64,000 nucleotides of DNA from positions 4,937,001 through 5,001,000 of the forward strand of contig NZ_CP016353.1 in assembly GCF_002240355.1 (NCBI RefSeq), in the 5' to 3' direction. The translations under genes were made by a program, and so were the position numbers. Positions 1-9,553 of this stretch are shown in pieces; position 1 is the stretch's first letter, and every line of letters begins with the position of its first letter. Under the pieces are notes generated by a model, which worked only from the letters and a program-made list of their open reading frames with translations, did no database searches and was not told the origin of the DNA. This stretch comes from Prauserella marina. Its GTDB lineage: Bacteria; Actinomycetota; Actinomycetes; Mycobacteriales; Pseudonocardiaceae.

Positions 1-1
1 T

Positions 2-3000
2 CCGCTCGCCGAAGGAGACACGTTCGGTATCGCCGAACTGAGCGGAGTGCTCCCGAAGTACGACAGGGCGGTGGCCCGTTTCCTCGACGTGCTCGTCGAG
101 GACGGGGTGCTGGGCGAGCGGGACGACCGGTATGTGGTGTACCGGGTTCCCGAGGTCGAGCCGGAACGGTTGTGGGCACAGGCGCTGCGCGGACACCCCG
201 CCGCGATCTGGGAACTGTCCCTGTTGCGCCGCACGGGAAACGCGCTGGCAGATGTGCTGACCGGGGCTGCCGATCCGCTGACGTTGCTGTTCCCCGACGG
301 CTCCGGCGAGCAGACGGAGCCCGTCTACCAGACCTCACCGATCGCCCGGATCCACAACAGACTGGCCGTCGCGGCGGTGGACAAGCTCATCCGGTCCAGG
401 ATTCCGGGAAGGACGGTACGCATTCTGGAAGTGGGCGGCGGAACCGGCGGGCTCACCTCGGCACTGCTGCCGTCACTGCCGCCAGAAGGTTGCGAGTACG
501 TCTTCACGGATGTGTCGCCCGCGTTCCTTGCCACGGCGAGAGAACGATTCGCTGACTACTCCTTTGTGGACTACCGGATTCTCGATCTGGAGCACGACCC
601 CGAGGATCAAGGGTTCACTCCCGGCGCGTTCGATCTGATCGTGGCCGCCGACGTCGTTCATGCCACGAGTGACCTGAAACGCACGCTGCTGCACCTCGGC
701 GACCTGCTGGCGCCCGGCGGCGTGCTCGCGCTCATCGAGGCGGTACCAGGCAACCGCTGGCTGGATCTGACCTTCGGCCTCACCGAAGGCTGGTGGTCGT
801 TTCGCGATCTCGAACTCCGCGCGGACGGGCCGCTGCTTCCCAGGTCGTCGTGGAAACACCTGTTGGCCTCGGCCGGCTACACCGAACCGACCGTGCTCAA
901 CGGTACCGACGGTGCCGAGCTGCCAGGCGGGCAAACCGTTCTGCTCGCCGCCGCTCCGGACGGGATCGAGTCCGGCTTCCCTTCGCCGGAATGTTCGCAA
1001 CCGGATTGTCTACAAGGCGAGTGGCTGATCGTCTGCGACAGGGACAACGACGAATTCGGTGCCCTGCTCGCCGGCGGCATCGCCGACCGGGGCGGAACCC
1101 CCGTTCGCGTCACGCCGGAGGCTCTGCCGGACTATGCCGGACCGGCGCCATCCTCGATCGTGCACCTCGTACCCGCGGGCCCCGCCTTCCGCGATTTCTC
1201 GGCGGAGACCCTCACGGGAGCGGGCGCCGACGTCGCGGTGACGGCCCAACTGGCCGCACTGATCGCCCGGCGCGCCGACGGGTCGCCGCCGAGGATGTTC
1301 GCACTGACGAGAGGTGTCCACGGAACAGCAGCGCCAGGCAGGTTGCGGGGAGCGGCCGCGTGGGGCGCCGCCGCCGTGGCCGAACTCGAACTGTCCGGAA
1401 CCGGATACACGATCATCGACCTCGACGAGGAACCTTCACCGGAAGAACTCGACACCGTACTCGCCGCACTCACCGCCGACGACGGGGAACACCAGCAGCT
1501 ACTCCGGGGCGGAGAACGGTTCGTGCGCAGGCTGGACCGGGTACCGCCGAAGGACACCCGGACCTTCGACGCCCGTGAACTGCCGGAAAGCAGCGGCTTC
1601 TCACTGGGCATGACCGACTCGGGTTCGCTGGACGACCTGCGCTTCACGGCCAGGACGCGATCGATCCCCGACGCCGGGCAGGTCGAGGTCAAAGTCTTCG
1701 CCGCCGGACTGAACTTCCTCGACGTGATGATCGCCCTCGGTCAGGTTCCCCCGCTCGCCGGTACCGGTGGCTACCGCTTCGGCGCCGAATGCGCCGGTGT
1801 GGTCACCCGCGTCGGGCCCGGAGTCCGCGACGTGGCCGTGGGAGACGAGGTCATCGCCGTCAAGGCCACGCAGGGAACGCTTGCCTCACACGTGATCGTC
1901 GACGCCGACGGTGTCGTCGGCAAACCGGCCGCGCTTGGCTTCGACGAGGCGGCGACCGTACCGATCGTCTTCCTCACCGCCTGGTACGCGCTGCGCAAGC
2001 TGGCCAGGATCGCCGAGGGCGAACGGGTGCTGATTCACGCGGCCGCCGGTGGCACCGGCCTCGCGGCGGTACAGCTCGCGATGCTCAGCGGTGCGGAGGT
2101 CTTCGCGACCGCGGGCACACCGGAGAAACGGGACCTGTTGCGGGCGCTCGGAGTGCGCCACGTCATGGACTCACGATCGCTCGACTTCGCCGACGAGATA
2201 CGCGCCGCGACCGGCGGGGCAGGGGTCGACGTCGTCGTCAACTCCATCGCAGGGCCCGCCGTCGCGCGCAGCCTCGCGTGCCTCGCGCCCTACGGCAGAT
2301 TCGTCGAACTCGGAAAACGGGACCTGCAAGCCGACAACCACCTCGGGCTGCGCCCTTTCCTGAACAACCTCGCCTACTTCGCCTTCGATCTGAGGCAGTG
2401 GCTGACCGACCGCCCCGACGAGGTGCGCGCCGACCTCGTGACGCTGCTGTCGCTGTTCGAGGAGCGAAAGCTGCACGCACTGCCGTTCAGGGTGTTTCCT
2501 CCAGCCGAGATCGAGACGGCGTTTCGCCACCTCGCCGCCGCGAAACACGTCGGCAAGATCGTCGTGGCGATGGACGAACATGAAGTGCCTGTACGCCAAC
2601 GGAAAATCCCGCACATGTCCGGGACGTGGCTGGTCACCGGCGGCCTCGGCGGCGCGGGCCTCGCGATGGCGGAACGGCTCGCCGCATCGGGAGTCCGCGA
2701 CCTGGTGCTGGTCAGCCGGGCCGGACACCCCGGCGAAGCCGCTCAGGCCGCGATCGACAAGTTGCGCGCGAACGGGGTTGGCGTCGACGTCGCCGCCGTG
2801 GACGTCACCTCACGGGATCAGCTCTCGCGCCTGCTCGACCGCATCGGAAGGGAACTTCCCCCGCTGCGGGGCGTGATGCATTGCGCGATGGTGCTCGACG
2901 ATGCCCTGCTCACGGATCTCGACGGCGAACGAATCGCGAAGGTGCTGGCTCCCAAGGCCCTCGGAGCGTGGCACCTGCACGAACTCACCTCCCACCTGCC

Positions 3001-3685
3001 GCTGGAGGCGTTCGTGCTGTTCTCCTCTGCGGCCTCGATGGTCGGCAACGTCGGCCAAGCGAGCTACGCGGCGGCGAACGCGATGCTCGACCAGCTCGCC
3101 GAGGCGCGCGTGGCCGCGGGGTTGCCCGCGCTCGCGGTCAACTGGGGCGCGCTCTCCGACGCCGGCTACGTCGCGCGGCACACGCGGATCGCGAAACAGG
3201 TGGAGGCCGTTGGAATGCGCGGCTTCCCCGTCGACTCCGCGTTCCACGCGCTGACCCGGCTGCTCGGCGACCACTGGCCACGCGTCGGCGTGCTCCCGAT
3301 GAACTGGGACCGCTTCGTCGGCGAGCACGACGCGGGCCGCGCCCGCTACGAGCATCTGCTCGACGGCGGGCAAGGTGACCTCGTGGACGCCTCGCAAGAT
3401 CCACTGCGGAACCGGCTGCGCTCCGGCGACGCCGCGCGGGGCGAGGTGCTGCGCGAGGCGCTCACCAACCGGATCGCGACGGTGCTGGGAATGCCGCCGG
3501 CCGAACTGGACGAGCAGCTGCCCCTGATGGACTACCTGGATTCGCTGCTGGCCGTGGAGATCAGCTCGTGGATCGAGCGGGAGCTGGGCACGAAGGTGAC
3601 CATCATGGAACTGATGAAAGGCCCGAGCATCGTCCAGCTCGCCGACCGGCTGCTCGACGGGATACCGGAGAGGGAGGCGACGTAG
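2..3685 (+). CDS. Type I polyketide synthase, C-terminal part (MT-ER-KR-ACP); 5' end outside the window
   Basis: The window opens inside this gene: the frame is already open at base 2, so the KS, AT and DH domains expected of such a synthase lie upstream and are not seen. Residues are counted from the GTG at 47. A C-methyltransferase domain with the SAM loop LEVGGGTGG lies near residue 127. A long region follows, then an enoylreductase with the NADPH loop AAAGGTG near 665. A ketoreductase has TGGLGGAG near 860 and the catalytic SSAAS and YAAAN near 992-1010. The carrier domain has its phosphopantetheine serine in LDSLL (about 1166). This domain order is that of a fully reducing synthase that alpha-methylates its chain. 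No thioesterase is fused; the next gene begins at the base after the stop codon. Whether the enzyme is iterative or one module of an assembly line cannot be told from this piece. Confidence 0.93.
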   Translation, partial: PLAEGDTFGIAELSGVLPKYDRAVARFLDVLVEDGVLGERDDRYVVYRVPEVEPERLWAQALRGHPAAIWELSLLRRTGNALADVLTGAADPLTLLFPDGSGEQTEPVYQTSPIARIHNRLAVAAVDKLIRSRIPGRTVRILEVGGGTGGLTSALLPSLPPEGCEYVFTDVSPAFLATARERFADYSFVDYRILDLEHDPEDQGFTPGAFDLIVAADVVHATSDLKRTLLHLGDLLAPGGVLALIEAVPGNRWLDLTFGLTEGWWSFRDLELRADGPLLPRSSWKHLLASAGYTEPTVLNGTDGAELPGGQTVLLAAAPDGIESGFPSPECSQPDCLQGEWLIVCDRDNDEFGALLAGGIADRGGTPVRVTPEALPDYAGPAPSSIVHLVPAGPAFRDFSAETLTGAGADVAVTAQLAALIARRADGSPPRMFALTRGVHGTAAPGRLRGAAAWGAAAVAELELSGTGYTIIDLDEEPSPEELDTVLAALTADDGEHQQLLRGGERFVRRLDRVPPKDTRTFDARELPESSGFSLGMTDSGSLDDLRFTARTRSIPDAGQVEVKVFAAGLNFLDVMIALGQVPPLAGTGGYRFGAECAGVVTRVGPGVRDVAVGDEVIAVKATQGTLASHVIVDADGVVGKPAALGFDEAATVPIVFLTAWYALRKLARIAEGERVLIHAAAGGTGLAAVQLAMLSGAEVFATAGTPEKRDLLRALGVRHVMDSRSLDFADEIRAATGGAGVDVVVNSIAGPAVARSLACLAPYGRFVELGKRDLQADNHLGLRPFLNNLAYFAFDLRQWLTDRPDEVRADLVTLLSLFEERKLHALPFRVFPPAEIETAFRHLAAAKHVGKIVVAMDEHEVPVRQRKIPHMSGTWLVTGGLGGAGLAMAERLAASGVRDLVLVSRAGHPGEAAQAAIDKLRANGVGVDVAAVDVTSRDQLSRLLDRIGRELPPLRGVMHCAMVLDDALLTDLDGERIAKVLAPKALGAWHLHELTSHLPLEAFVLFSSAASMVGNVGQASYAAANAMLDQLAEARVAAGLPALAVNWGALSDAGYVARHTRIAKQVEAVGMRGFPVDSAFHALTRLLGDHWPRVGVLPMNWDRFVGEHDAGRARYEHLLDGGQGDLVDASQDPLRNRLRSGDAARGEVLREALTNRIATVLGMPPAELDEQLPLMDYLDSLLAVEISSWIERELGTKVTIMELMKGPSIVQLADRLLDGIPEREAT

Positions 3686-4537
3686 GTGGGCGCCGAGGAG
3701 TTCGCGGTCCGCTTGCCACGCGGCGGGATGACGTTGCGTGGCAAGCGGACCGGCGACCCCGAAGGCGCACCCGTGTTGTGCCTGCACGGCTGGCTGGACA
3801 ATTGCGCGAGCTTCGACGCGCTCGCCGACCGGTTGCCCGAAACGGATCTGCTCGCGATCGACCTGCCGGGGCACGGCTTCTCCGACCCGATCACCTCGGC
3901 GACCTGCCAGTACGCCGACTACGTGGCCGCCGTGCTCGAACTGGCTCACACCCTTGGCTGGCAACGGTTCCGGCTGATCGGCCACTCACTCGGCGGCGCG
4001 CTCGCCTCGCTGATCGCCGGAACTCACCCCGGCGCGGTGGAGCGGCTCGTGCTCATCGACGCGATCGGGCCATTGCCGGCTCGGCCGGAAGACAGTGTCG
4101 CCGCGCTGGCCGGATACCTCACCGAATACCTGAAAGGTCACCGGTCCCCCGTCTACCGCACCCGCGCCCAGGCGGTGAAGGCCAGGGTGAAGCTGGCCGA
4201 CATCCTGCTCAGTACCGCCGAGGTGCTGGTGGAGCGCGACCTGCGCGAGGTCGAAGGCGGCTACACGTGGCGGCACGATCCCCGGCTCAAGAAGTCGTTG
4301 CCACGCGGTTTCACCGAGGAGCAGGTGCTGGCGTTCCTATCCGCGATCACCGCGCCCTCTCTGCTGGTGCGCGCGGAGCGGACGGCGTTGCGGGAGGATT
4401 TCTATCCGCGCCGGTTCGAGACCGTGCCCGGCCTGCGCGTGGTGACCCTGCCGGGAGGGCACCACCTGCACGTCGAGAATCCGGACCAGGTCGCCGGGGT
4501 GATCCGCGACTTCCTCGGGTTCAGTCCCGGATGGTGA
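3686..4537 (+). CDS. Alpha/beta hydrolase, candidate trans-acting release enzyme of the polyketide synthase
   Basis: A 283-residue alpha/beta-fold hydrolase. The oxyanion region LCLHGWLDN is near residue 31, DLPGHGFSD near 59, the nucleophile elbow GHSLGG places Ser at about 101, and GGHHLHVE near 258-263 supplies the catalytic His. There is no signal peptide or membrane segment. The GTG start immediately follows the TAG of the polyketide synthase (zero spacing), so the two are co-translated and a role in product release or editing is likely by context. Sequence alone does not give the substrate; serine-hydrolase-like esterases and epoxide hydrolases share this fold. The last 17 bases overlap the 3' end of the convergent hydratase gene. 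Confidence 0.85.
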   Translation: MGAEEFAVRLPRGGMTLRGKRTGDPEGAPVLCLHGWLDNCASFDALADRLPETDLLAIDLPGHGFSDPITSATCQYADYVAAVLELAHTLGWQRFRLIGHSLGGALASLIAGTHPGAVERLVLIDAIGPLPARPEDSVAALAGYLTEYLKGHRSPVYRTRAQAVKARVKLADILLSTAEVLVERDLREVEGGYTWRHDPRLKKSLPRGFTEEQVLAFLSAITAPSLLVRAERTALREDFYPRRFETVPGLRVVTLPGGHHLHVENPDQVAGVIRDFLGFSPGW

Positions 4538-5405
4538 GCGCCGCCGTGAGTACCCTGCCCCGCTCACCGTCCTTGACCGAGGTGGCGAGCAGCAGTTGAC
4601 CTGTCGTCCGCCACACCTCGGTGTGCAGCGTCTGACCAGGAAACACGACCCCGTCGAACCGGGCCGTGTAGTCGGCGATCCGGTCGAGATCGCCGTGCAG
4701 CACGGCGTCGGCGACCGATTTGGCGACCATTCCGTAGGTGCACGCACCCTGCAAGATCGGCCTTTCGAATCCGGCGGCGGCCGCGACCTCGGGATCGACG
4801 TGCATCGGATTTCGCTCCCCGCACAATCGGTACAGCAGGGCCTGCTGCGGCAATGTCGGGGTTTCCAGCACGAGATCCGGGGCACGAACGGGCAGGTCCG
4901 GTAGCGGCTGCGTACGGTCGCGGTCGCCGACACCGCCGGCGCCGCGGACATGGATTCCCGAGAACGCGGTCACCAGCGGAGCCCCGTCGGACAAGGTGAC
5001 GTCGGTGCGCTGCAGCAGGACAGCCGCCCTGCCGGTGTCCTCGACACCGGTCACCTCGGTGCGGACGGTCGCCGTGCCGTGCACCGGCACCGGGCGGTGC
5101 GGCACGATGCGCTGCCAGGCGTGCAGCAGGTCGCGCAGGTTCAGCTCAAGACCGGGGAACCGGATTTCGGGAGGCGAGGAACGATAGTGCTGGGGTGCCG
5201 CGACCCCGAAAATCGAGGGCATCGTCATGACGAACGTCGGCAGCACCCTCAACCGGGGTTCGTAGACGTAACGCAATTCGTTGTCATCGATCGGATCCGC
5301 ACCAGCGCCGAGGGCGAGGTGATAGGACACGACGTCGTGCTCTCCCCAGGAAAACTCGCACTCCGGCAAGCCGAGCCCCGTGGCGAGGGTGGTGTCGATG
5401 AGCAT
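4521..5405 (-). CDS. MaoC/hydratase-2 family enoyl-CoA hydratase-like protein with altered catalytic motif
   Basis: A 294-residue double hot-dog protein of the R-specific enoyl-CoA hydratase 2 family (eukaryotic MFE-2 and mycobacterial Htd-type enzymes). The N-terminal half has DVVSYHLALGAG and ELRYVYEP followed by LPTF. The C-terminal half has the hydratase-2 block RLCGERNPMHVDP and GFERPILQG. In known enzymes this block reads GDxNPLHxDP with the Asp catalytic and ILHG after it. Here Asp is Glu and the later His is Gln, while the HxDP histidine is kept. I chose the ATG at 5405 because AGGGGAGA precedes it; a longer reading to 5453 lacks such a site. The gene is convergent with the polyketide block, so a role in the same pathway is only a possibility. 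Confidence 0.85.
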   Translation of the reverse strand: MLIDTTLATGLGLPECEFSWGEHDVVSYHLALGAGADPIDDNELRYVYEPRLRVLPTFVMTMPSIFGVAAPQHYRSSPPEIRFPGLELNLRDLLHAWQRIVPHRPVPVHGTATVRTEVTGVEDTGRAAVLLQRTDVTLSDGAPLVTAFSGIHVRGAGGVGDRDRTQPLPDLPVRAPDLVLETPTLPQQALLYRLCGERNPMHVDPEVAAAAGFERPILQGACTYGMVAKSVADAVLHGDLDRIADYTARFDGVVFPGQTLHTEVWRTTGQLLLATSVKDGERGRVLTAALTIRD

Positions 5406-5562
5406 GGTCTCCCCTTGTCGTTCCGGCACGTACTCGCGCCACAGGCGACACAACGGACCTTACCGAAGCCGTTTACCGTCACCCGGTCGACAGGCACATC
5501 ACAATGCGTTGCCGCAGCCTGTGTCCACCCGCAACACCGCCGCACGACAGTAGTCAGACAGA

Positions 5563-7806
5563 TCACTCACCAGATATCCGACGCTCGATGTCGGCGGTGT
5601 CAAGCCTCCCGGCCCCCACCGTCAGCCTCGCGGCCGTGATGGTTCCGTTGAAAGGGAAAGGTGGCCGATACTCTTCACACACCGGAAGGCCAAAGTCGCG
5701 CGCCAGAAGAAGGCGTCCCCCCAGCCCGCCTGCGATACTCGCGGCCGGGTCCACCGCCACCTTCCGCTGCGCAACAGCGACACCGTCGATACTGAGCTTC
5801 GTCATCGCGGTCCCGCCATGTGCCCGGTATTCCATCCGCAACGCGTGTGGTCCCGAGAGATCTACTGCCTCAGTACGCACTAACTGTTCAGCTCGGCCGT
5901 CGTTCACAGCGAGCACGAGGCTTCCGAATCGGAAATAAAGAGCCCAGCCGCCATGCCAATCACCGTGAGCACAGAGGACACCGGTTGGCATCTCGCCCTG
6001 CCCGCAATCTACCTCCACGGACAACGTGAACTCGCCGTCCAGCGACAAGTCGGGCGCCGCGTAGAGGACGTCGGGCAACAACTCGGCACTGTGACCCGAC
6101 CAGCACGCTCGAATGGACTCGGATAACGGCCGATCCAACCCGTCCATCAGCGGAAGCACATTCCTGCCCTGGGTTTCCAGAGTCCAGCGATCCACCATTT
6201 TCCGCAGCAGATCAGGCTCCCTAGCCGACAGGTCAAAGGTTTCAGCGAAATCCTCTTCAAGGTTGAAAAGAAGCCACGAGTCTTCGGAAAAGTTACGGCT
6301 TCCCTCGATCAACTTACGCTCGGCAGCCAAACTACTGTCCACATGATCGGTCGTGGCCTTCCATCCCTGCCAATATATCGACCGAGAACCCATAACCTCG
6401 AAATACTGGGCATCCCTCGACGTCGGCGCGCTCGCGTCGTTGAGAGCGGAGCCAAAACTTCGACCTTCAATCGGTAACTGGTCAACATTATCCACATCTT
6501 TCGGCGGCGAGACTCTTGCGAGCTCCAGAAGCGTCGGCATGATGTCGATCGCATGACAGAATTGACTCCGCACGCCCCCGCTCTTACTTGCATCGATTCC
6601 ATCCGCCCAATGAATTATCAGCGGCGTGCGGGTACCACCAAGCCAGGCATACCGCTTCCACAGTTTGAACGGTGTATTACCCGCCCAAGCCCAACCCCAG
6701 GCATAATGGTTATTAGCCCTAATTCCACCCAATTCGTCAACGCGACTGGACATGACGTCGAAATCCGATCCGCGCCCGGAACCCGAGAGGTCGCCCCACG
6801 AAGGCTTATTGAAGTGACCGAGTGGCCCGCCACCGGAACACGCGCCATTGTCGGACAGAATCAAGAAGACAGTATTGTCAAATTTATCGACACGGCGGAG
6901 AAAGTCCAGAATTTTGCCGATCTGCTGATCCGTATGAGTCAAGAAGCCGCCGAAGACCTCCATCTGGCGCGCGAATACATGTTTCACACCAGGCGACAAG
7001 TCTCGCCACGACGAAACCCAAGGCGGGCGACGATGAAGGCGGGTTCCATCCGGCACCACACCGAGTTCCAGTTGTCGGTGAAAGAGGTTATTTCGCCACT
7101 CCTCCCAGCCCGCGTCGAAATTTCCTCGGTATTCCAATGACCACTTGGTATCGACCTGATGTGGCCAATGGACGGCACCAGTAGCCAGATAAAGAAAGAA
7201 AGGAGACTGATTCTTAGATTCGACATGTCTGCCCAGCATTCGAATGGTCTCGGCGGCGAGATCCTCAGTCAAATGATAACCCTCATCAGGATTACTGTCC
7301 GGCTCTACAAAATCGGTACCACGCACGAGATCCGGCGCCCAATGATTTGTCCCACCACCGAGGAAACCATAGAATTCATCGAATCCCATCCCCAGGGGCC
7401 ATCTGTCGAATGGGCCGTTCTGCCCCTCTTCCGAGCCCGGTGTCATATGCCACTTTCCCACCGCATACGAGGAGTACCCGCCCTCAACGAGAAGTCGCGG
7501 AAGAGTAGCCGCAGACAACGGAATACGGCCGGTATAGCCCGGCAAATCCATCGGAACTTCCGGAAGAAACCCCATCCCCACACTATGATGATTTCGACCA
7601 GTGAGGAGACATGCCCGCGTCGGAGCACAGAGCGCGGTCACATGAAACCTGTTGAAACGAGTTCCTCCATAGGCCAGGGAATCCATGTTTGGCGTACATA
7701 AATCCGACCCGAAGCAACCTAATTGACCGAAGCCAAGGTCGTCGAGCACAACCATGACGATGTTCGGGCGCCCTCGCGAGATACCCCCCTCTACCGGTCC
7801 TGCCAT
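5563..7806 (-). CDS. Arylsulfatase (type I, Cys-type) with C-terminal lectin-like domain
   Basis: A 747-residue sulfatase that would hydrolyse a sulfate ester. The metal-binding start RPNIVMVVLDDLG has Asp22-Asp23. The sulfatase signature CAPTRACLLTGRN holds Cys60, the residue converted to formylglycine by formylglycine-generating enzyme, which is not encoded in this window. The metal-site motif LSDNGA lies in the middle of the protein. The core ends near residue 560. The last 180 residues are beta-rich (GEFTLSVEVD, GWALYFRFGS) and resemble a concanavalin/laminin-G module, as in the long actinobacterial sulfatases of the AtsD type. No signal peptide is visible, so it is probably cytoplasmic. 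The catalytic part is clearly richer in A+T and in rare codons than the flanking genes, a sign of transfer. It is followed on the same strand by nothing close; the sulfotransferase gene lies 230 bp upstream. Confidence 0.93.
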   Translation of the reverse strand: MAGPVEGGISRGRPNIVMVVLDDLGFGQLGCFGSDLCTPNMDSLAYGGTRFNRFHVTALCAPTRACLLTGRNHHSVGMGFLPEVPMDLPGYTGRIPLSAATLPRLLVEGGYSSYAVGKWHMTPGSEEGQNGPFDRWPLGMGFDEFYGFLGGGTNHWAPDLVRGTDFVEPDSNPDEGYHLTEDLAAETIRMLGRHVESKNQSPFFLYLATGAVHWPHQVDTKWSLEYRGNFDAGWEEWRNNLFHRQLELGVVPDGTRLHRRPPWVSSWRDLSPGVKHVFARQMEVFGGFLTHTDQQIGKILDFLRRVDKFDNTVFLILSDNGACSGGGPLGHFNKPSWGDLSGSGRGSDFDVMSSRVDELGGIRANNHYAWGWAWAGNTPFKLWKRYAWLGGTRTPLIIHWADGIDASKSGGVRSQFCHAIDIMPTLLELARVSPPKDVDNVDQLPIEGRSFGSALNDASAPTSRDAQYFEVMGSRSIYWQGWKATTDHVDSSLAAERKLIEGSRNFSEDSWLLFNLEEDFAETFDLSAREPDLLRKMVDRWTLETQGRNVLPLMDGLDRPLSESIRACWSGHSAELLPDVLYAAPDLSLDGEFTLSVEVDCGQGEMPTGVLCAHGDWHGGWALYFRFGSLVLAVNDGRAEQLVRTEAVDLSGPHALRMEYRAHGGTAMTKLSIDGVAVAQRKVAVDPAASIAGGLGGRLLLARDFGLPVCEEYRPPFPFNGTITAARLTVGAGRLDTADIERRISGE

Positions 7807-8036
7807 CCACGCCCCTTCGTCACCGTCAGCACCCCGACCGAAGCAACCGAAGTCATCGACGGCGCCTCACATGCCTCAAGCAGGCTAGCATACACGAAAC
7901 ATCTATTTCATCTAGCAAGATAAGGCACAGCGGCCGGGAAGGGATCGTCCAGGAGCGCTCTCGCCAGTCGCCACACGAGCGCACCGGCCGCACCCGAGGA
8001 ACGGCGGCTGGATGGCAGTACACACGGTCGCAGCGA

Positions 8037-9188
8037 TCAAACGTTTACGCCGGGATAGCGTTCATAGTAATAAGAGAAGCGTTCTCGTAAATCGACCGGT
8101 GCGATATTGAAGTCCCTGGCCAGATCGTAAACGATCTGGCCATCTTTTTTCCGAGGATGCCCAGAGAGGTAACTATTCATTCGTTCAAGTTGGGTCAAAT
8201 GGATCTCCAAGTCAGCTGATTCATACACTTTGCGCACGACGTCAAGTTTATGAATCATGAAATCTTGAAAATCAACTTCCACGAGCTGGCGCTCCGGCAC
8301 GAACCGAGCACCGTTCATGCCACCACGCAGAAGGCGATCGATGCGATCCATCCAGTATTCTCCCAGCACCTCCAGATCGACAGCGCGATACTCAAGACGA
8401 GACAAATAAGCCGCGAGCGTCGCAACTGAGCTCACAATTGCCAGCGGGTCGCGGTATGTGACAACCACCGTCGCATCTGGAAATACTTTCATTAAAACAT
8501 CCAGATGTTCGGCATGGTGAGGGGCCTTCAATACCCAGCGACGTGGCCCGCGCTGCCATTGCAGAGCCTTCAACATGTCTCTCATGAAGATGTAATGAGG
8601 GAGCTGATCCGCATGACTCATCGAGACGTCCGGCCAAGGCCGGACGATCGCGAGCGTTTCCCACCGCAGCAGGCCAAAATCAGGTCCGAAGAGTTCGACA
8701 TCCTCGTGAACATGATCGGGCTCCACTGGCCGCATCGCTCGTAACATAGGAAGCATCTCATGCAGTTCATGCCAGGCCCTCGCGCCAGTTTCCCGGCGGA
8801 TACGCATGTCCTCATCGACCTGGAGGTTCGATGCACGAATCGGTTCGTAGCTCTCCCAGAGGGGAAGAGAACGCAACCTCGAGTCGGCCGCGAGCAAGTT
8901 GACGAGGTGCGTAGTTCCGGACCGAAAAGGTCCGACTATGACTATCGGAGCTTCTATCGTTTCGTCAAGAATTTGCGGGTTTCGACTGATCAAATCCGTA
9001 AATCGGAGCCGCGTGGAAACAAAACGTACACAAAGCTGTCGGATCATCGCGCGCCCGAGTTCCGTACGATCATCTTCGGCGTCCGCAATTTCAAGCCACG
9101 CTCGCAAACGTCCTTGAAATTGTTGTTCTCCCACATTCTCCAGACGTGTCACTCTGGATGCATCTCGCAGAACCGATTCGCTTGTCAT
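8037..9188 (-). CDS. Sulfotransferase family protein
   Basis: With the ATG at 9188 the protein has 383 residues, the usual size for this bacterial family. It has a 5'-phosphosulfate loop GPFRSGTTHL near residue 86 and a 3'-phosphate region WVLKAPHHAEHLD followed by VVTYRDPLAIVSS. These are the PAPS-binding elements of enzymes that move a sulfuryl group onto an alcohol or phenol. The reading frame stays open to 9527, and an ATG also occurs at 9218, but the extra N-terminal residues do not look like the family, whose members begin close to the LRDASRVT helix seen here. The gene is AT-rich like the sulfatase and on the same strand, so both probably arrived together. The acceptor is unknown; the polyketide encoded at the left end is one candidate by proximity only. 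Confidence 0.88.
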   Translation of the reverse strand: MTSESVLRDASRVTRLENVGEQQFQGRLRAWLEIADAEDDRTELGRAMIRQLCVRFVSTRLRFTDLISRNPQILDETIEAPIVIVGPFRSGTTHLVNLLAADSRLRSLPLWESYEPIRASNLQVDEDMRIRRETGARAWHELHEMLPMLRAMRPVEPDHVHEDVELFGPDFGLLRWETLAIVRPWPDVSMSHADQLPHYIFMRDMLKALQWQRGPRRWVLKAPHHAEHLDVLMKVFPDATVVVTYRDPLAIVSSVATLAAYLSRLEYRAVDLEVLGEYWMDRIDRLLRGGMNGARFVPERQLVEVDFQDFMIHKLDVVRKVYESADLEIHLTQLERMNSYLSGHPRKKDGQIVYDLARDFNIAPVDLRERFSYYYERYPGVNV

Positions 9189-9553
9189 AGACACCGGGTT
9201 ATCTTCGAAAAACTCCATTTTGCGCGACTGAGCTAAAGTGGGATCCGGAAGCGCCAGATCGGAGATTCTGCCACTTGCGAATTGAGACAACGCAATCACC
9301 TCTGTTGGGTCAACATGATCAACGACTCTGAACCGAGGAATTGGTAGTATCACAGCGAGGAGCGCCCAAGCAGGTGGCACGTTACACTGCCAATACTGCT
9401 GGAAACGGGAGATCGCACTGGTAGGTGGCCCATGGTGCTCAGCAGCCGTCCGCGAAATGCTCGTCGTCGTTCCCGGTGACATCGACACGTCAATGAATAA
9501 GGCAGCCGCATAGCAGAATTTGGTCATTTCAAGTTCAACCGACCTTGCCTACC
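9189..9553. other. Gap between the sulfotransferase and DUF574 genes
   Basis: Divergent 5' region of about 365 bases. The sulfotransferase frame stays open through most of it (to 9527), so either the protein has a long N-terminal extension or this is leader sequence. I see no RNA gene or clear palindrome. Base composition changes here from the AT-richer island to the GC-rich background. Confidence 0.5.

Noticed and set aside
2810-3985. 391-codon open frame on the minus strand
   Set aside because: Antisense to the PKS ketoreductase and hydrolase genes.
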